64,000 nt of DNA from Hippopus hippopus. Its lineage: Eukaryota > Mollusca > Bivalvia > Cardiida > Cardiidae. The first letter of the stretch is position 1, and each line of letters opens with the position of its first letter. Location: contig OX328097.1 of assembly GCA_946811185.2 (NCBI GenBank), forward strand, positions 4,760,242 to 4,824,241. Direction: 5' to 3'. The translations under genes and the position numbers were made by a program. The notes under the pieces were generated by a model. That model was not told the DNA's origin and ran no database searches. It saw only the letters and a list, made by a program, of their open reading frames with translations. Below are positions 1-10,399 of this stretch, one piece after another.

Positions 1-739
1 CATGTACTTTAATTTTGTTGACTGAAAGTGCTTTCAATTTGGACAATGTCAAACTTCACAATATAGTAAAGAATTAATTGTTTCAGTAGTGTCTTGCCAC
101 AACAACAACTTGACCATTACCTTTTTCAGAATATTAACATTGTGTTTGTACTTGCCAGCTCTTCCGACTCGCATTATTTCTTGGCTTTCAATTTCAATGG
201 CAAATCCAAAGTTTTCTTTATATCCACTTTAATCTTGTGTGATTTAGACAAGTTTAAGAAATGTTTGTTGAAGCTTTTGAACAGCCAAGGCAGTACTCTT
301 CTTGGTCTCATTTTCTCCAATTAGCACTGTTGGCCGCCTGTACAGTAACACTTATTGTCACATCATCCCTGTCATGTCTGATCTCTTTCGTTTTTTGGGT
401 TGTGCTTCTTTTGAATATCAAGGGATACTTTTTTTCTGTTGAGAGTTGGTAAATCTCCAAAAGGTGGAATAACATCAGACAAGTCACTTGCAGAATTTGG
501 TATTGCATCATTCTCACTGTTGTGGGATACAACACCACTATCACTTGAATTATTCTCAATGATGAAGTCTGGATCTTTATCAGTCATCTAGGGTGTTATT
601 GTTGGGTCCTGAATCCAGATCATTTGCAGTCATCTAAAGTCTCATAGTCAAACTCTGAATCAAGAGCATTAATTTTGTTGAATCAAACCCAACTCTTCTC
701 AAGACTGTATTCAATAAATTGTTCGTATTGATTTAATCT
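1..739. other. Unassigned AT-rich stretch
   Basis: No recognisable gene or complete repeat. The minus strand carries a short acidic open frame (372-587) preceded by decayed acidic coding-like sequence at about 590-660. Plus-strand frames at 94-452 show no family signature. Confidence 0.5.
372..587 (-). CDS. Acidic ORF, unassigned, possibly a relic exon
   Basis: A 71-residue frame begins MTDKDPDFII and is rich in Asp, Glu, Ser and Asn, with a basic C-terminus (NRKKVSLDIQKK). The sequence just upstream on the same strand also reads as acidic coding-like text (DSEFDYETLDD) but is broken by stops. This composition suggests a decayed disordered region of a gene or element rather than random ORF sequence. 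No domain or splice support was seen, so it may be spurious. Confidence 0.15.
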   Translation of the reverse strand: MTDKDPDFIIENNSSDSGVVSHNSENDAIPNSASDLSDVIPPFGDLPTLNRKKVSLDIQKKHNPKNERDQT

Positions 740-794
740 TTATTTATTGTAATAGGCGAAAATGATAATAAAGATATCCCACTCTTAATTTACA

Positions 795-812
795 TCTTTT
801 ATTATTTATTTA
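795..812 (-). promoter_or_regulatory. Tandem poly(A) signals of the YR/SGNH element
   Basis: The minus strand has overlapping AATAAA hexamers (plus-strand TTTATT at about 798-803 and 805-810), about 430 bases after the SGNH stop codon. This fits the 3' end of that transcription unit. Confidence 0.4.
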
Positions 813-1231
813 CAAAGAAAACGGAATTGTGGCGGTACGATCTTGGTCATGGGCGAAAAAGCCCTGGGGGAACCAACCCTAGCCTTGCTGGCTGCAGCTA
901 ACGCGTTATTAAACTGTAGGACCAAAACACATGTGGCAGCCACCACAAACCAAACTACAACCCCAACAGCCATTGGGGGAATGAGGAGACCATGGTCCTA
1001 CAACCAGCCAACCCTCACACAGTACAAACAATATGAGAGGGTGCTCAACCCATCCCCAAACAGTATATACAATATTTGGAGACAAGGAGACAAAGTGTAT
1101 CGACCGCAAGCCAGCAACCGCTCTGAAGTATACATAGCCTTTGCAATTTCATAGAACTTGAATTGGCACCCCCAGGAATTTTCCGCCACAAACCTGTTCG
1201 CCCCAAAATTCCGTTATTTTAAGATATGTTC

Positions 1232-1776
1232 TCAAACAGACTTGTCAAACTCAAAAGCATCATATCGTAACCTACGTCTGACAAGTGTATTCCATCTCTG
1301 AAGTACATCAACTGGAGTGTCGATGTTAATATCATCATGCTTTACAAAATAACCACCTTTAGCACATATGAAAGGACGAATGCGATTATTGAAATGTTTC
1401 CTTTTCTTCTTAATTTTTTGAAAAGGGATGTCTGTTTGTCCCCAAGACAACCTTGGCAATAACTCGGAGAAAATAAAAGTTGTGTTTGGTAAGTTACCCA
1501 TCCATAAAACTATATCACCACGAACTTTATGCTCAAGTTCACAACCTGTCGTTGATGTGAGGTCATTTGAACCGAGATGTATCACTAAATACTTTGGTGG
1601 GCTGGAGTGGAGACACTGCAGTTGAAGCATTTGGTTGAATTCTGACCAGTGCATTCCCCTACAGCTGATCCACTTCACTCTGGCTATTGACGAGACGCCT
1701 AGATTTGACTGTATTTTGCGGAATTGCAGACGCTTCTCTAGCCAGTGGACGTATGAATTACCGACGAACCAAACAT
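1232..1776 (-). CDS. SGNH-hydrolase-like exon of the YR element
   Basis: The exon opens after an acceptor ending CATTTCAG and reads VWFVGNSYVHWLEKR, then VIHLGSNDL. The GNS and GSND motifs correspond to blocks I and III of SGNH (GDSL) hydrolases; the Ser is present. The expected C-terminal Asp-x-x-His block reads DDINIDTPVDV, with Asn where His would be expected, so catalytic competence is doubtful. The methionine-initiated frame starts only at 1678, but joining to the upstream recombinase exon at 2048 (donor GTATTT, phase 1) keeps one frame and adds the block I motif. In YR retroelements this domain is thought to be an esterase of unknown role. Confidence 0.6.
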
Positions 1777-2047
1777 CTGAAATGGACTTGTATCATGTTA
1801 TTATACAACTTATATAAAAGGAATACATTTTTTTTTTTGAAAGAAAACTATTAATACTTTGATTATACAGTTACATTAATTAAATATTTAACAAATTGAC
1901 TAGCTTAGTATGTAATAAAGACTAGTGACTAGAATCTTTACATATAATGCATATATATCCATATGCTGTTCACAGACTTATTCACCCACCTTAACTTTCC
2001 CCACTCAAATTTTTACAAAGAATTATGATCGACCCTGAGTTAAATAC
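1777..2047 (-). other. Predicted intron between YR and SGNH exons
   Basis: On the minus strand a donor (C|GTATTT after the catalytic Tyr codon) and an acceptor (CATTTCAG|AT) bracket 271 bases. Splicing joins phase 1 to phase 1 and removes the YR stop. The alternative donor GTACGT three residues earlier does not keep the SGNH frame. Confidence 0.45.
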
Positions 2048-2621
2048 GTACATAGTGTACAAAAGCATTTGAAGACCATCTTCCCAATTTCTTTATTTTG
2101 TCAAAAGACATGCCCTGTTGGGCAAGCCATGTAGCTCCTCCAATTCTGAAAGAGTGAGTCTTATAGCCTACCGGTGACATTCCCAAATTGATAAGGGATT
2201 TCGAGATCACTGCACCGAATTGGTATCGAGTAAGGGGGCACCCATTCTCATGACAAAACAAGTGACTAGACGATTTTGGTTTGACTGATAAGTAAGTTAA
2301 CATGGCTTGAATGGGACAGACGGCTGATTTCACAGGATAAACAGTAACTATTTCTGGTTTGCCTGCTTGATTGGTTTTCGACCTGCGCATTTGTACCTTT
2401 AGAAAGTGAAGCTTACTTGAAACGCGGACGAATTGTACATCAGAGGTTTGCAAATTTCTATCGGGTTCCCCAGGAGAGGTCCAGACCAACTCTCCCGCCC
2501 GAAAGAGACCAAAGAATGCGAGAGAATATGCTGCCCTAAATAATGTGGTTTCATAGCTTGAAAAACACATTTTTTCTAAAATGACCCAAATTTTTGTCAA
2601 AATATCCAAAGTAATTGGCAT
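2040..2621 (-). CDS. Tyrosine recombinase (phage-integrase-like) of a mobile element
   Basis: This 193-residue frame is a nearly whole tyrosine-recombinase catalytic domain. From the Met at 2621, the catalytic residues are Arg41 in GLFRAGEL, Lys82 in RRSKTNQ, His156 and Arg159 in HSFRIGGAT, Trp182 in LGRW and the nucleophile Tyr190 in FVHYV. Homologous frame (NPSKDTR) continues a little upstream of the Met and stops at a possible acceptor near 2655, so the start is inside a larger exon. The frame stop three residues after the nucleophile is probably avoided by splicing to the SGNH exon. It would cut and rejoin DNA at element termini in the nucleus. No inactivating mutation was seen in this exon. 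Confidence 0.85.
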   Translation of the reverse strand: MPITLDILTKIWVILEKMCFSSYETTLFRAAYSLAFFGLFRAGELVWTSPGEPDRNLQTSDVQFVRVSSKLHFLKVQMRRSKTNQAGKPEIVTVYPVKSAVCPIQAMLTYLSVKPKSSSHLFCHENGCPLTRYQFGAVISKSLINLGMSPVGYKTHSFRIGGATWLAQQGMSFDKIKKLGRWSSNAFVHYVRI

Positions 2622-2655
2622 CCTTGTATCTTTCGAAGGATTCAGAGCTTATGTC

Positions 2656-2815
2656 ATGGTGTGGTTTCTGTCTTCTGTCCGTCTATCTGTCCGTCTGTTA
2701 AGTCTTTTTCTTGTTTACGCGGTTAAGTCCGCATTTACAGTCAGATTTTCACGAAACTTGCACAGTTTCTTTATCTCATCAATAGCTTGAACCCTACTCA
2801 TTTTGAGGCTCCAAA
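2656..2815 (+). repeat. Dispersed repeat fragment with GTCCGTCTGTCC stretch
   Basis: It starts at a TCATGG..CTGTCCGTCTATCTGTCCG tract followed by a segment reading TCACGAAACTTG. The same tract style occurs at the heads of the modular repeats at 46905 and 50820. It sits where the YR gene would be expected to continue on the other strand, so it may be an insertion or intronic. Confidence 0.35.
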
Positions 2816-2926
2816 TAACAAAAGATGTTTAAGTTAAAACACATTGCAGAGACCAATCAAAATGTGAACATGCACGGACTGATCGGAATCTACACTTATG
2901 GTAATAAGCAAGCAAAAGCACTATAG

Positions 2927-3277
2927 TTACAGAGTTATCCAGTAAATGGTCATGGCTTTATCGTCTTTGGACTGTATACCTCTCAACTCTTTTAGTCTGT
3001 GTCTCAGTTGGTCCAGTTCTTTCTTCAGTCTGTCTTTTTCAATATCTCTTCTTATTCTGGCCCCCGCCGATTTTAATTTGTCCATCTTTCTCTTCATTCT
3101 GTCAATCTCTTCGTCTTCTGAATACCATACTTCAGGTTGTTGCGACTTCCCCAAAAGAGACTCAAATGGATAACCAACTTTCGTCTCCAATTTATGTACC
3201 CCTTTATGGTCATCTGTAACACTCATAGCGCATTTGGTGTCATCAAAATTCTCTTCTGAACTAGAACCCAAAACCAT
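2927..3277 (-). CDS. Coiled-coil ORF upstream of the recombinase, gag-like position
   Basis: A 116-residue frame begins MVLGSSSEENFDD. The N-terminal half is acidic; residues about 50-100 form a highly charged heptad-like helix (EIDRMKRKMDKLKSAG, then RLKKELDQLRHRLKEL) typical of a coiled coil. It lies on the same strand as the recombinase, 300 bases upstream. A donor-like CTCT|GTAACT occurs at its end, so it could be the first exon of the same transcript. No nucleic-acid-binding zinc knuckle is seen. Function is unassigned; the position suggests the ORF1/gag product of the element. Confidence 0.45.
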   Translation of the reverse strand: MVLGSSSEENFDDTKCAMSVTDDHKGVHKLETKVGYPFESLLGKSQQPEVWYSEDEEIDRMKRKMDKLKSAGARIRRDIEKDRLKKELDQLRHRLKELRGIQSKDDKAMTIYWITL

Positions 3278-3640
3278 TTTCTTGGAATTCTATTGGGCCG
3301 TCTTTCTAAGAGGACGCTGACTTATGACCGTCGATCTTTCACAACGCTCAGAAGTTTAAACGGTGAACATGCAAATGTCTAAGTCGTTAATAATACAATT
3401 TAATGTCAAATAAAAAGTTACCGTCTACCACAGTGAAAATTGACACAATATGTTACAACACAGAGACTGGTTTGTCTTAACAAAGTAACTCTTCACAAAG
3501 TTAGGCTTTTCTCCCCTGTAGAACTTTTCGAACTGTGAAGAGACCATGGGAAAGTCAACCTTATAAATGAGAAGTACTTGACCAATCAGAATGACTTGTA
3601 TAATGAAAATCTCACTACCTAGCACCTATATTCAAATAAG

Positions 3641-4311
3641 ACAACAATATGAACCAGATGGTTTGCATTTTCATAATTAATAATTTTTTTCTTTTTTCGA
3701 GCAAAACTTTTCCAGTCAAGAAAGTATGTAGTTCTTTAAAGGAAAGACTTTTTGTTCCGACTAATTTCTTACAATCATTTTTAACCCCATGCAAGCCTGA
3801 TTTAAATTCTCCTTCTAATATGAAATTTTAATCCTGAAAAGTTACCAACATATGACATAGTCTGTGTTGATGCTAAAAAGTAATGTGACTAGAGTAATGT
3901 GACAAAATTCTTATCTTGAATTAGATCAGAAAATTCTGTATCCCAATTTGTTCAGTCACTTATGACTGAAAAGTTTTTCCAGAACATTGGCTGCTACCAT
4001 GAATTAGTCTTTACAATTATTTTGTTATGATACACAATATTTTTTAGCTCCTTTTTCAATATGGATGAGTGTAAAATTTTGCCATTTTGTAAAAAGTATG
4101 TTTGGTTTCCTGATTGTGTTGTTGCATGAAATAAATTTGTAATATCTTGGACTAATTTGGAAATGGATTATTTTTTATGCATGTGAGTACAGGTTACCCC
4201 TGAGCACAAAACAAGGTCATTAAGTCAAACAGAAAACAAAACCTTTTCACTTCTGGTGTTAATTTTTTGCTTTATGATAATTATGTAGAAGCTGTTTTAA
4301 GTGGATTAATT
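3641..4311. other. No feature recognised
   Basis: AT-rich sequence with short frames only; no family signature, hairpin or repeat I could match elsewhere in the window. Confidence 0.5.
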
Positions 4312-4530
4312 TGGGGTCGTGTGTTGCTCAGTGGTAAAGTGTAGGACTTGTAACCTAGGGGCCCAGGGTTTCGAGAGGCACTGGAAGCAATGGGTTTTTT
4401 CTGAAAGTGTCCTTGGGAAAGACACTTCAGAGCCTGAGCCTCATACTGGTGAAACTCAGGACTTATGTCTTTCATTGCAGACAGGACCTCTTTAGTGGGA
4501 TTGTTTTGATCCCATTTGAGGCTCCACACT
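4312..4530 (+). mobile_element. tRNA-derived SINE
   Basis: The head reads TTGCTCAGTGGTAAAG (A-box-like) and about 40 bases later CAGGGTTTCGAG (B-box-like). The body, with TCCTTGGGAAAGACACTTCA, matches on the opposite strand the SINE at 49112-49345. The 3' border is uncertain. Confidence 0.65.
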
Positions 4531-5013
4531 TCCTCAATTTTAAGTTCTCACTTTCATAGCTGCCATTTACAATTGTAACATTTTCATTTCAGACCTTTTT
4601 GAGTAGGCAGGGACTTTGCAGCCACTCCCTGATGCCTTTTTTGCATATCAAGATTACACATAATCCTTCTTTCAAATAATTCTTACTATCAGTTCATCAT
4701 TTTGTTCAAATCTTTTTAAGCTAAAAGAAATTCCACTTTATCATTCTCTAATACAGACATGCACACTAAATGACCAAAGCTGTTGATGTGCCATAAAACA
4801 ACATTATTTTATTTCCAGGACATTCACAAGTATGTGAGATGTAGCTGTGATATGATTGAGAGTGTTGAAAGTGGCTAGAGCATATTCAATCAATCGATCA
4901 ACATATGGATTAATTTGAATTACTGTATTCTTGAATATCAACCAATATCACTTGATCCTCAATGGAACAACTTTTGTGTAACAACTGACTGAATCATAAG
5001 ATACGCTGGTCCC
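4531..5013. other. No feature recognised
   Basis: AT-rich, no ORF of interest and no recognised repeat. Confidence 0.5.
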
Positions 5014-5238
5014 TTAACCCTTTACCACACAATCCCGGGTTTTAACGACCCTGAAGAAGAGGGCTTGTGAAAGCATTGTGGGAAAAGGAGAAAATGCTGG
5101 TAACCAGCATTTTCTCCTTTTCCCACAATGTTTACTACCCTATCAAAGAAAGAAATCATGATTTGAGCTACATTTATTTTGTCGTCTTCAAATGCTTTCA
5201 ATTTGATCAAGTCCAAAATTTTGTCGTTTGGTTAGAGT
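5014..5238 (+). mobile_element. MITE family A, near-complete
   Basis: It begins TTAACCCTTTACCACACAAT and ends TTTTGTCGTTTGGTTAGAG. The centre is a perfect palindrome whose arm reads GGAAAAGGAGAAAATGCTGG. Family A is defined here by these ends (TTAACYCTTTACCA and its complement), about 225 bp total length and the central hairpin. I call plus the orientation that starts with the ACCACACAATCCC end. Confidence 0.9.
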
Positions 5239-5484
5239 GAACATGCAGAACATTGACTAATAGCAAAAAGTTTTGCAGATTGCACAGGCTGACAAGGGCC
5301 CATACACTATTCAGATGCATTAAGCCTGCTTTAAACCGAGCATGGCTCATATGTTATGTCTGGTTACTTCTCATCAAAGTAATAGCTGTGTTCAAAGATC
5401 AACGAAGGGAGCAATGAAATTTAGTTTGTTTAGGCTTATTGTCTGAATATTAGGGAACACTAGTGGCTTTTGAATACATGAAAT

Positions 5485-5765
5485 TAGGCCAAAACAAAAT
5501 ACATGTATATATGTGGTTCTGGTAACAATACCTTTGAGAATTAGGTTTGGTAGACTGGAAAATTATTGGGTTTTTTTTTTTTCATTTTTTTCCAGTGGGT
5601 GATTAATAGAGGTAAAATGACATGAAATTTTCAGAGGATGATGATAATATAAAGGTGTTATCAAATATCAAATGATCAACATGTGAAAGAAATGGTTAGG
5701 GACACACTTAAAAATGAGACCCGGTTGGGTAGCAAGAACCACATATATATTTTGTTTTGGCCTTA
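5485..5765. mobile_element. Inverted-repeat element (MITE), about 280 bp
   Basis: The left end, TAGGCCAAAACAAAATACAT..GTGGTTCT, is repeated inverted at the right end (GAACCACATATATATTTTG..GGCCTTA), about 35 bp per arm. The interior is AT-rich and non-coding. Family unknown. Confidence 0.7.
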
Positions 5766-6035
5766 CTGATATGGAACTTAGATGCAGGTAAGACCATTTC
5801 ACTGGTTTAGACCTGACTTTATCCATCATCATAATACTGATATTATACAGAAAGATATTTGCAGCTCATTAGTTCTTTGGTGATACTGATATTATAGAGA
5901 AAGATATTTTGAAGCTAATTAATTAATGAGACAACTTTTTGTGACTACTTTAAAAAACACTGTATCAAAAGGAGAGGTTGTTGGTAACAAGCAATCCTTT
6001 TTTGTTGCCACAATGCTATAACCTTTATTCATGTA

Positions 6036-6266
6036 TTAACCCTATACCACACAGCAAATTTTTAGACTTGTCCAAACCCAAAGCATTTGCAGACAACAAA
6101 TTTGATGTGGCTCAAATTGGGGAAGCTGTCTTTGATCAGGTTGAAAACATTGTGGAGAAAAGGAGAAAATGCTGGTTACCAGCATTTTCTCCTTTTCCCT
6201 CAATGTTTTCAAAAGCTTTTTCTTACAGGGGCATTAAAAGTCTGAATTTTGTGGTGTAGGGTTTAA
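6036..6266 (-). mobile_element. MITE family A, near-complete
   Basis: It starts TTAACCCTATACCACACAGC, ends GTGGTGTAGGGTTTAA, and has a full central hairpin. A decayed second hairpin fragment of the family lies just before it at about 5955-6020. Confidence 0.85.
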
Positions 6267-6437
6267 TAAATTAGTGGGAATTGTTCCACTGGTCAAACAA
6301 AAACCCATTAGTATAGACTTGAATCACTGCCAGAGAAAACAATGTGCACTCACGGCAGTGAGTAGGTGTAATTAATTGTGAAAACAGAGATAATTGGTCA
6401 GAAAAACAAATTGTCTGTTAACAAGAAGTTTTGTATG

Positions 6438-7000
6438 TACGAGGGTAGTTCAGAAAGTTCTCGGCCTCACCCAGAAATATGGCGAGAATCTGGTTTTGTT
6501 TCACATAATGGCAAAGCAGAACACCATATATAAGTGTACCTAAAATTTCAGACTTCTAGTGTCTTTTGTTTGCAGATGACACACTTTGCATTTCACTCAG
6601 TAAGAAAGCTGCGAGCTGGAGTTTTGTTGCTCCAGGACAATGCTCCTGTCCACAAAGCACAAGTGGCAGTCGCAGAAGTGGAAAGATGCGGCTTTGAACT
6701 GTTGCCCCATGCACCTTACTCTCCAGATTTGGCACCATCAGACTTCTGCCTATTCCCCAAACTGAAATCCCACTTGCGGGGCCGTCGTTTTGAGAGTGAC
6801 AATGACGTCATATGTGCTGTTGAAGGGTATCTTGGGGCTCAGACTGCAGACTTCTTCGGAGAAGGGATCGCAAAGCTTGAACATCGGTGGTCAAAGTGCA
6901 TTGAAGTTCAGGGGGACTATGTTGAAAAATAATATAGAAACGATCCGTCTTTGAGGATGTTTTCTTGTTGAGGCCGAGAACTTTTCGAACTACCCTCGTA
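6438..7000 (+). mobile_element. Internally deleted mariner (Tc1/mariner, DD34D)
   Basis: Both ends carry 27-bp inverted repeats starting CGAGGGTAGTTC with two mismatches, flanked by TA dinucleotides as expected for this superfamily. At about 560 bp it is less than half of a typical full-length mariner of about 1.3 kb. Only the C-terminal part of the transposase remains, so the copy is non-autonomous. Confidence 0.9.
6534..6932 (+). pseudogene. Mariner transposase, C-terminal fragment
   Basis: From about residue 15 the frame is mariner-like: LLLQDNAPVH holds the second catalytic Asp and YSPDLAPSDF the third. I count 34 residues between them, so the catalytic signature is DD34D. It closes with the family-typical RWxKCI..GDYVEK before the stop. 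The N-terminal helix-turn-helix region and the first catalytic Asp are deleted, so the product cannot transpose DNA, although the remaining frame is unbroken. Confidence 0.9.
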
Positions 7001-7117
7001 CATCGACCCATTTCTTCATGTCTATGAAGAATGGTGGATTTGGACTTGATCAAATCAATTAAATTGTATGATGCATTGGTCTGATCATGCTGCAGATTAG
7101 TCCTTAAAGCTCTCTAG

Positions 7118-7332
7118 CAGTCAACAAAACTTTGGACTTGTCCAAATTGATAGCATTTGCAGATAACAAATGAAATATGGCCAACTGATGAAGTTTGTCA
7201 GTCAAATATTAGAAAACAATTTGGGATAAGAAGAAGTTGCTGAATACAAGCATTTTCTCCTTTTCCCACAATGTTACCAAAAAAGATGACTTCATTGCCA
7301 TAGAATCACAGTATTGTCGTGTAAAGGATTAG
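7118..7332 (-). mobile_element. MITE family A, decayed
   Basis: The interior (GACTTGTCCAAATTGATAGC) and right hairpin arm are recognisable; the left arm is rearranged and the ends are weak. Confidence 0.65.
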
Positions 7333-7967
7333 TGTGTAAGAATGTGATATCCAAAAGGAATTAAGTGCCATTATATTTGATTAATAAGATGTTTCTTTAC
7401 AGCTTAATCACATTATTTGTTTTCAAACCAATTACATGTATTTGTTTGTAGCTTCCTTATTTATAGAAGTTTGAACATCAAAAAAACTGTTATGTATTGA
7501 AATTTTGATTACTTTAGAAATGTTCAATACAAGGATTACAGGACAGTATTTTAGGGTCTTATTCAGAGAGGAAACAATTTCCCCATAAACTCATAGAAAT
7601 AGGAGAAATTTTCAAAATAAGTGAGACAAATGGACTGAAGACTAGATCTATTTCTCAAGTAAATTTTAAAAGGACCAAGTCCCACCTATGCACATATTGA
7701 TAACATTTTTTCTAATTCAGTGGGACAATTTTTCAAAATCCCAGCCTTGGCTGAACAGTGGTGTTTATCACTTGTATTCTGCAACCCACAGAATACCTTT
7801 GTATTCTGAAGTTAGTAAAATCATAATAGAAACTGGGCCATTTCTATTATGATGCTATTGTGATGCTGAATGTCCTATAGACTATTGGACAATGCAAATC
7901 TAAGATCAGAACAAATGCTCTTTGTTTGCATTCAGACTTCAGTTGACTTTGTTCACAAAAACTTCCT
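7333..7967. other. No feature recognised
   Basis: AT-rich intergenic sequence without recognisable repeats or genes. Confidence 0.5.
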
Positions 7968-8145
7968 TACAGTTTACTAAACAATCCCAAGTTTTAAAAC
8001 TCTGATAAAGAAGACTTTTGAAAACATGGTGGGAAAAGGACCTTTGGTGACAAATTCCGTCATTTGAGTCATCATTAATTTTATCATCTACAATTGCTTT
8101 GATTTTAGAAAATTCTTAACTTTTGTCATTTGGTAAAGTGTTAAG
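7968..8145 (+). mobile_element. MITE family A lacking the central hairpin
   Basis: Both flanks match family A (ACTAAACAATCCCAAGTTTT and TTTGTCATTTGGTAAAGTG), but the palindrome is cut after GGTGGGAAAAGGA, so the copy is about 45 bp short. Confidence 0.75.
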
Positions 8146-8349
8146 TTGTGTTTAGCATGAGTTAAAGAAAGTAATTGTTCAGTTATGTATTTTTTATAGT
8201 ATCTTTGTAAAAAGTATGATAATATATGTATATATGTATATAAAGATTACTTCAATTAAAATGAATATGTTAACTGACCCGGTACTTTGTTTATGTCCAA
8301 CTAACACAACCTCATTTGAAGCTATTCACAGTTCAAAAGAGCACAATGT

Positions 8350-8580
8350 GTTTAACTCTTTACCAAATGACAACATTTTGGACTGGACCAAATTGAAAGC
8401 ATCGGTAGATGACATATTCAATGTGGCTCAAAGGATGATGTCTATCATTGAAAGGGTACAAAACATTATTGGAGAAGGAGGAAATGCTGGTCTACCAGCA
8501 TTGTCTCCTTTTCTCACAATGTTTTCAAAATACTTATCTTGCAAGTTTGTTAAAACTTGGGATTGTGTGGTAATGGGTTG
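8350..8580 (-). mobile_element. MITE family A, near-complete
   Basis: It runs from TTAACTCTTTACCAAATGAC to GGGATTGTGTGGTAATGGGT with a slightly decayed hairpin. Confidence 0.85.
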
Positions 8581-8690
8581 AGGTCAGCTGTTGTAAATGA
8601 ACAGTCCCAGTTAAGTGTCAAGCATTTACCTTGTATATATGTGATCAATAAGCAATCACACTTTTATACATCAATCCATTACCATCTAAG

Positions 8691-8914
8691 TTAAGGATAG
8701 GGCACCCTAATGGGATTTGTGTAACAACGCCTTTCATCACCGAAAAAACATACGAATTCGGCTAAGACTCGGGTAATCCGTAGACGATCGATCGGCTGAT
8801 AGACGCTGCTTCCCCGCATCGATTATGGATTACCTGAGTCTTAGCCGAATCCGTACAATTTTGGCAATGAAAGGCGATATTAAACGAATCCCATTAGGGT
8901 GCCCTATCCTTAAA
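8691..8914. mobile_element. TTAA-flanked inverted-repeat MITE, 224 bp
   Basis: The first 27 bases (TTAAGGATAGGGCACCCTAA...) are the inverted complement of the last 27. A second inner inverted repeat (CGGCTAAGACTCGGGTAATC against GATTACCTGAGTCTTAGCCG) surrounds a CGATCG-rich centre. TTAA at both edges fits piggyBac-type target choice, but no transposase is here. Confidence 0.85.
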
Positions 8915-9219
8915 ACACTTTTCATGCCACTTGGAAAGATGTGCTTCTTGTTGCATGCTTTATACAAGAGCTCAATGTGGCAGGGCAATATACATCAGAA
9001 GGGAGCTATTGTCAGTCAATACCCTTTAGACACAAGGGATGAACACTTTCTCCAGAGCAATGTTCTAACCTTTTAACAAACAAATCCTTACAAGTCTTAT
9101 GTGTCGGCAATTAATTTCTTATGAAAACGTTGTTAGAAAAGGCGAAATTGCTCACAATCTGTCCCTAGGCTTCAGAGAAAAGGAGCATACCCAATTTAAA
9201 AATGTATTACATTTGACCT

Positions 9220-10390
9220 TTTTTCTAGGACCTTGACCTTGGTGCATGACCTCTGAGGCCTCAGCTCCGCACTTCATGTCATCAAGGTGCACACACATGT
9301 GAAACATTTTAAAAATTTGGACAAGAGGTTCAAGAGATAGACAGCAGACAAAAAATTGCTGATAGAGGGATGGACAAACAGACAGACAACATCTGAAGCC
9401 TCTGCTCTACACTTCATCTCATAAAGGTGTGTGCACACAGTGAAATATATTTTCAATATCAGACCCGGGGTTCAATAGATCTGGAGTGGATAAAAGTTAA
9501 GAGCATGTGACCTTTTACCACCTGCTGTGACTTTGACCCCTCGTTTGAAAACCTCTGCTCTGGATATCATCTCATCGAGGTAGAAACGTGTGTCAAACAT
9601 TTTCAAAATCAGACAAGGGACTCAAGAAATAAAGAGCAGACAAGAGTCAAAGATGAAATTGTTAACAGTCAGATGGACAAGTGAACAGACAGTTCTGCAC
9701 CTCTGCACTGCACACTTTCAAGGTACGCAAATGAATAAAATATGTTCAAAATTAGACCAGGGGTTCAACGATAATTATGGACTAGACACAATATTAAAGA
9801 GCATACAAGTAATCTTTGACACCCCCCCCCCCCGTAACCTTGAACTTGGAGCCTTGGCTGTGAAACCTCTGCTTTGCACATTGTCATATCAATCATGTTA
9901 TAAAGGTGTAGAATATTTTGAAATCAGACTAAGCATTCAAGGGATATGGAGCAGACTCGATAAAGGAGCATGTGACCATTGACCTCTGCCGTGATCTTGA
10001 CCTGCAGTCTGCACTTCATCTCATCCAGGTGCACACTTGTAAAACGTTTTCAAAATCAGACCAGTGGTTCAAGAGATATGGAGCAGACAAGCTTCAAGAG
10101 CATGACACATTTGAGCCTTTGCTTTTAGTGAGAGATTGGATCCTGGGCTCTGAAACCTCCTGTTTGCATGTCCTTCATCAAGGTGCCAACACTGTGTGAA
10201 ATATTTTAAATATCAAATTGAAAATTTGATATGGAGCGTGAACATGATTAAAGAGCATGTACCTTTTGACCTTCCTACTGTGACCTTGAGCTTTGAGCCT
10301 TGGCTCTGAAACCTCTGCTCTGCTTGTCTCATTCATCAAAATGCACACATGTCTAAAATTTTGTTGTCTGGTAAACAATTAAAGATATGA
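9220..10390 (+). repeat. Degenerate tandem array, about 8 units of about 150 bp
   Basis: A module containing CACTTCATCTCAT, GGTGCACACATGTG, TTTTCAAAATCAGACCAG and GGTTCAAGAGATATGGAGCA recurs. Anchors fall near 9270, 9410, 9562, 9710, 9877, 10012, 10168 and 10327, spaced 135-167 bp. Units are strongly diverged, so the array is old. The ORFs at 9590-10199 lie inside it and are not genes. Confidence 0.8.
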
Positions 10391-10399
10391 ATGAGTACA

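Larger units (their letters stand above)
740..3640 (-). mobile_element. Tyrosine-recombinase element with SGNH-hydrolase exon (DIRS/Ngaro-like or Crypton-like relic)
   Basis: Read on the minus strand, the block holds in order a coiled-coil ORF (3277-2927), a tyrosine recombinase exon (2621-2048), an intron, an SGNH-hydrolase-like exon (1776-1232) and an AT-rich 3' region with AATAAA signals near 800. Ngaro-type YR retrotransposons are known to carry an SGNH hydrolase together with a YR gene. No reverse transcriptase is visible here, so this is either an internally deleted copy or an RT-less YR element. The ends are approximate because I found no terminal repeats or target duplication. A foreign-looking repeat (2656-2815) lies between the first two ORFs. 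Confidence 0.65.

Noticed and set aside
843..1154. 103-codon plus ORF
   Set aside because: It lies on the opposite strand of the 3' untranslated part of the recombinase element and has low-complexity composition.
6556..6738. Antisense ORF
   Set aside because: Shadow of the mariner transposase frame.
9590..10199. Plus-strand ORFs of 130 and 75 codons
   Set aside because: They lie inside the degenerate 150-bp tandem array.
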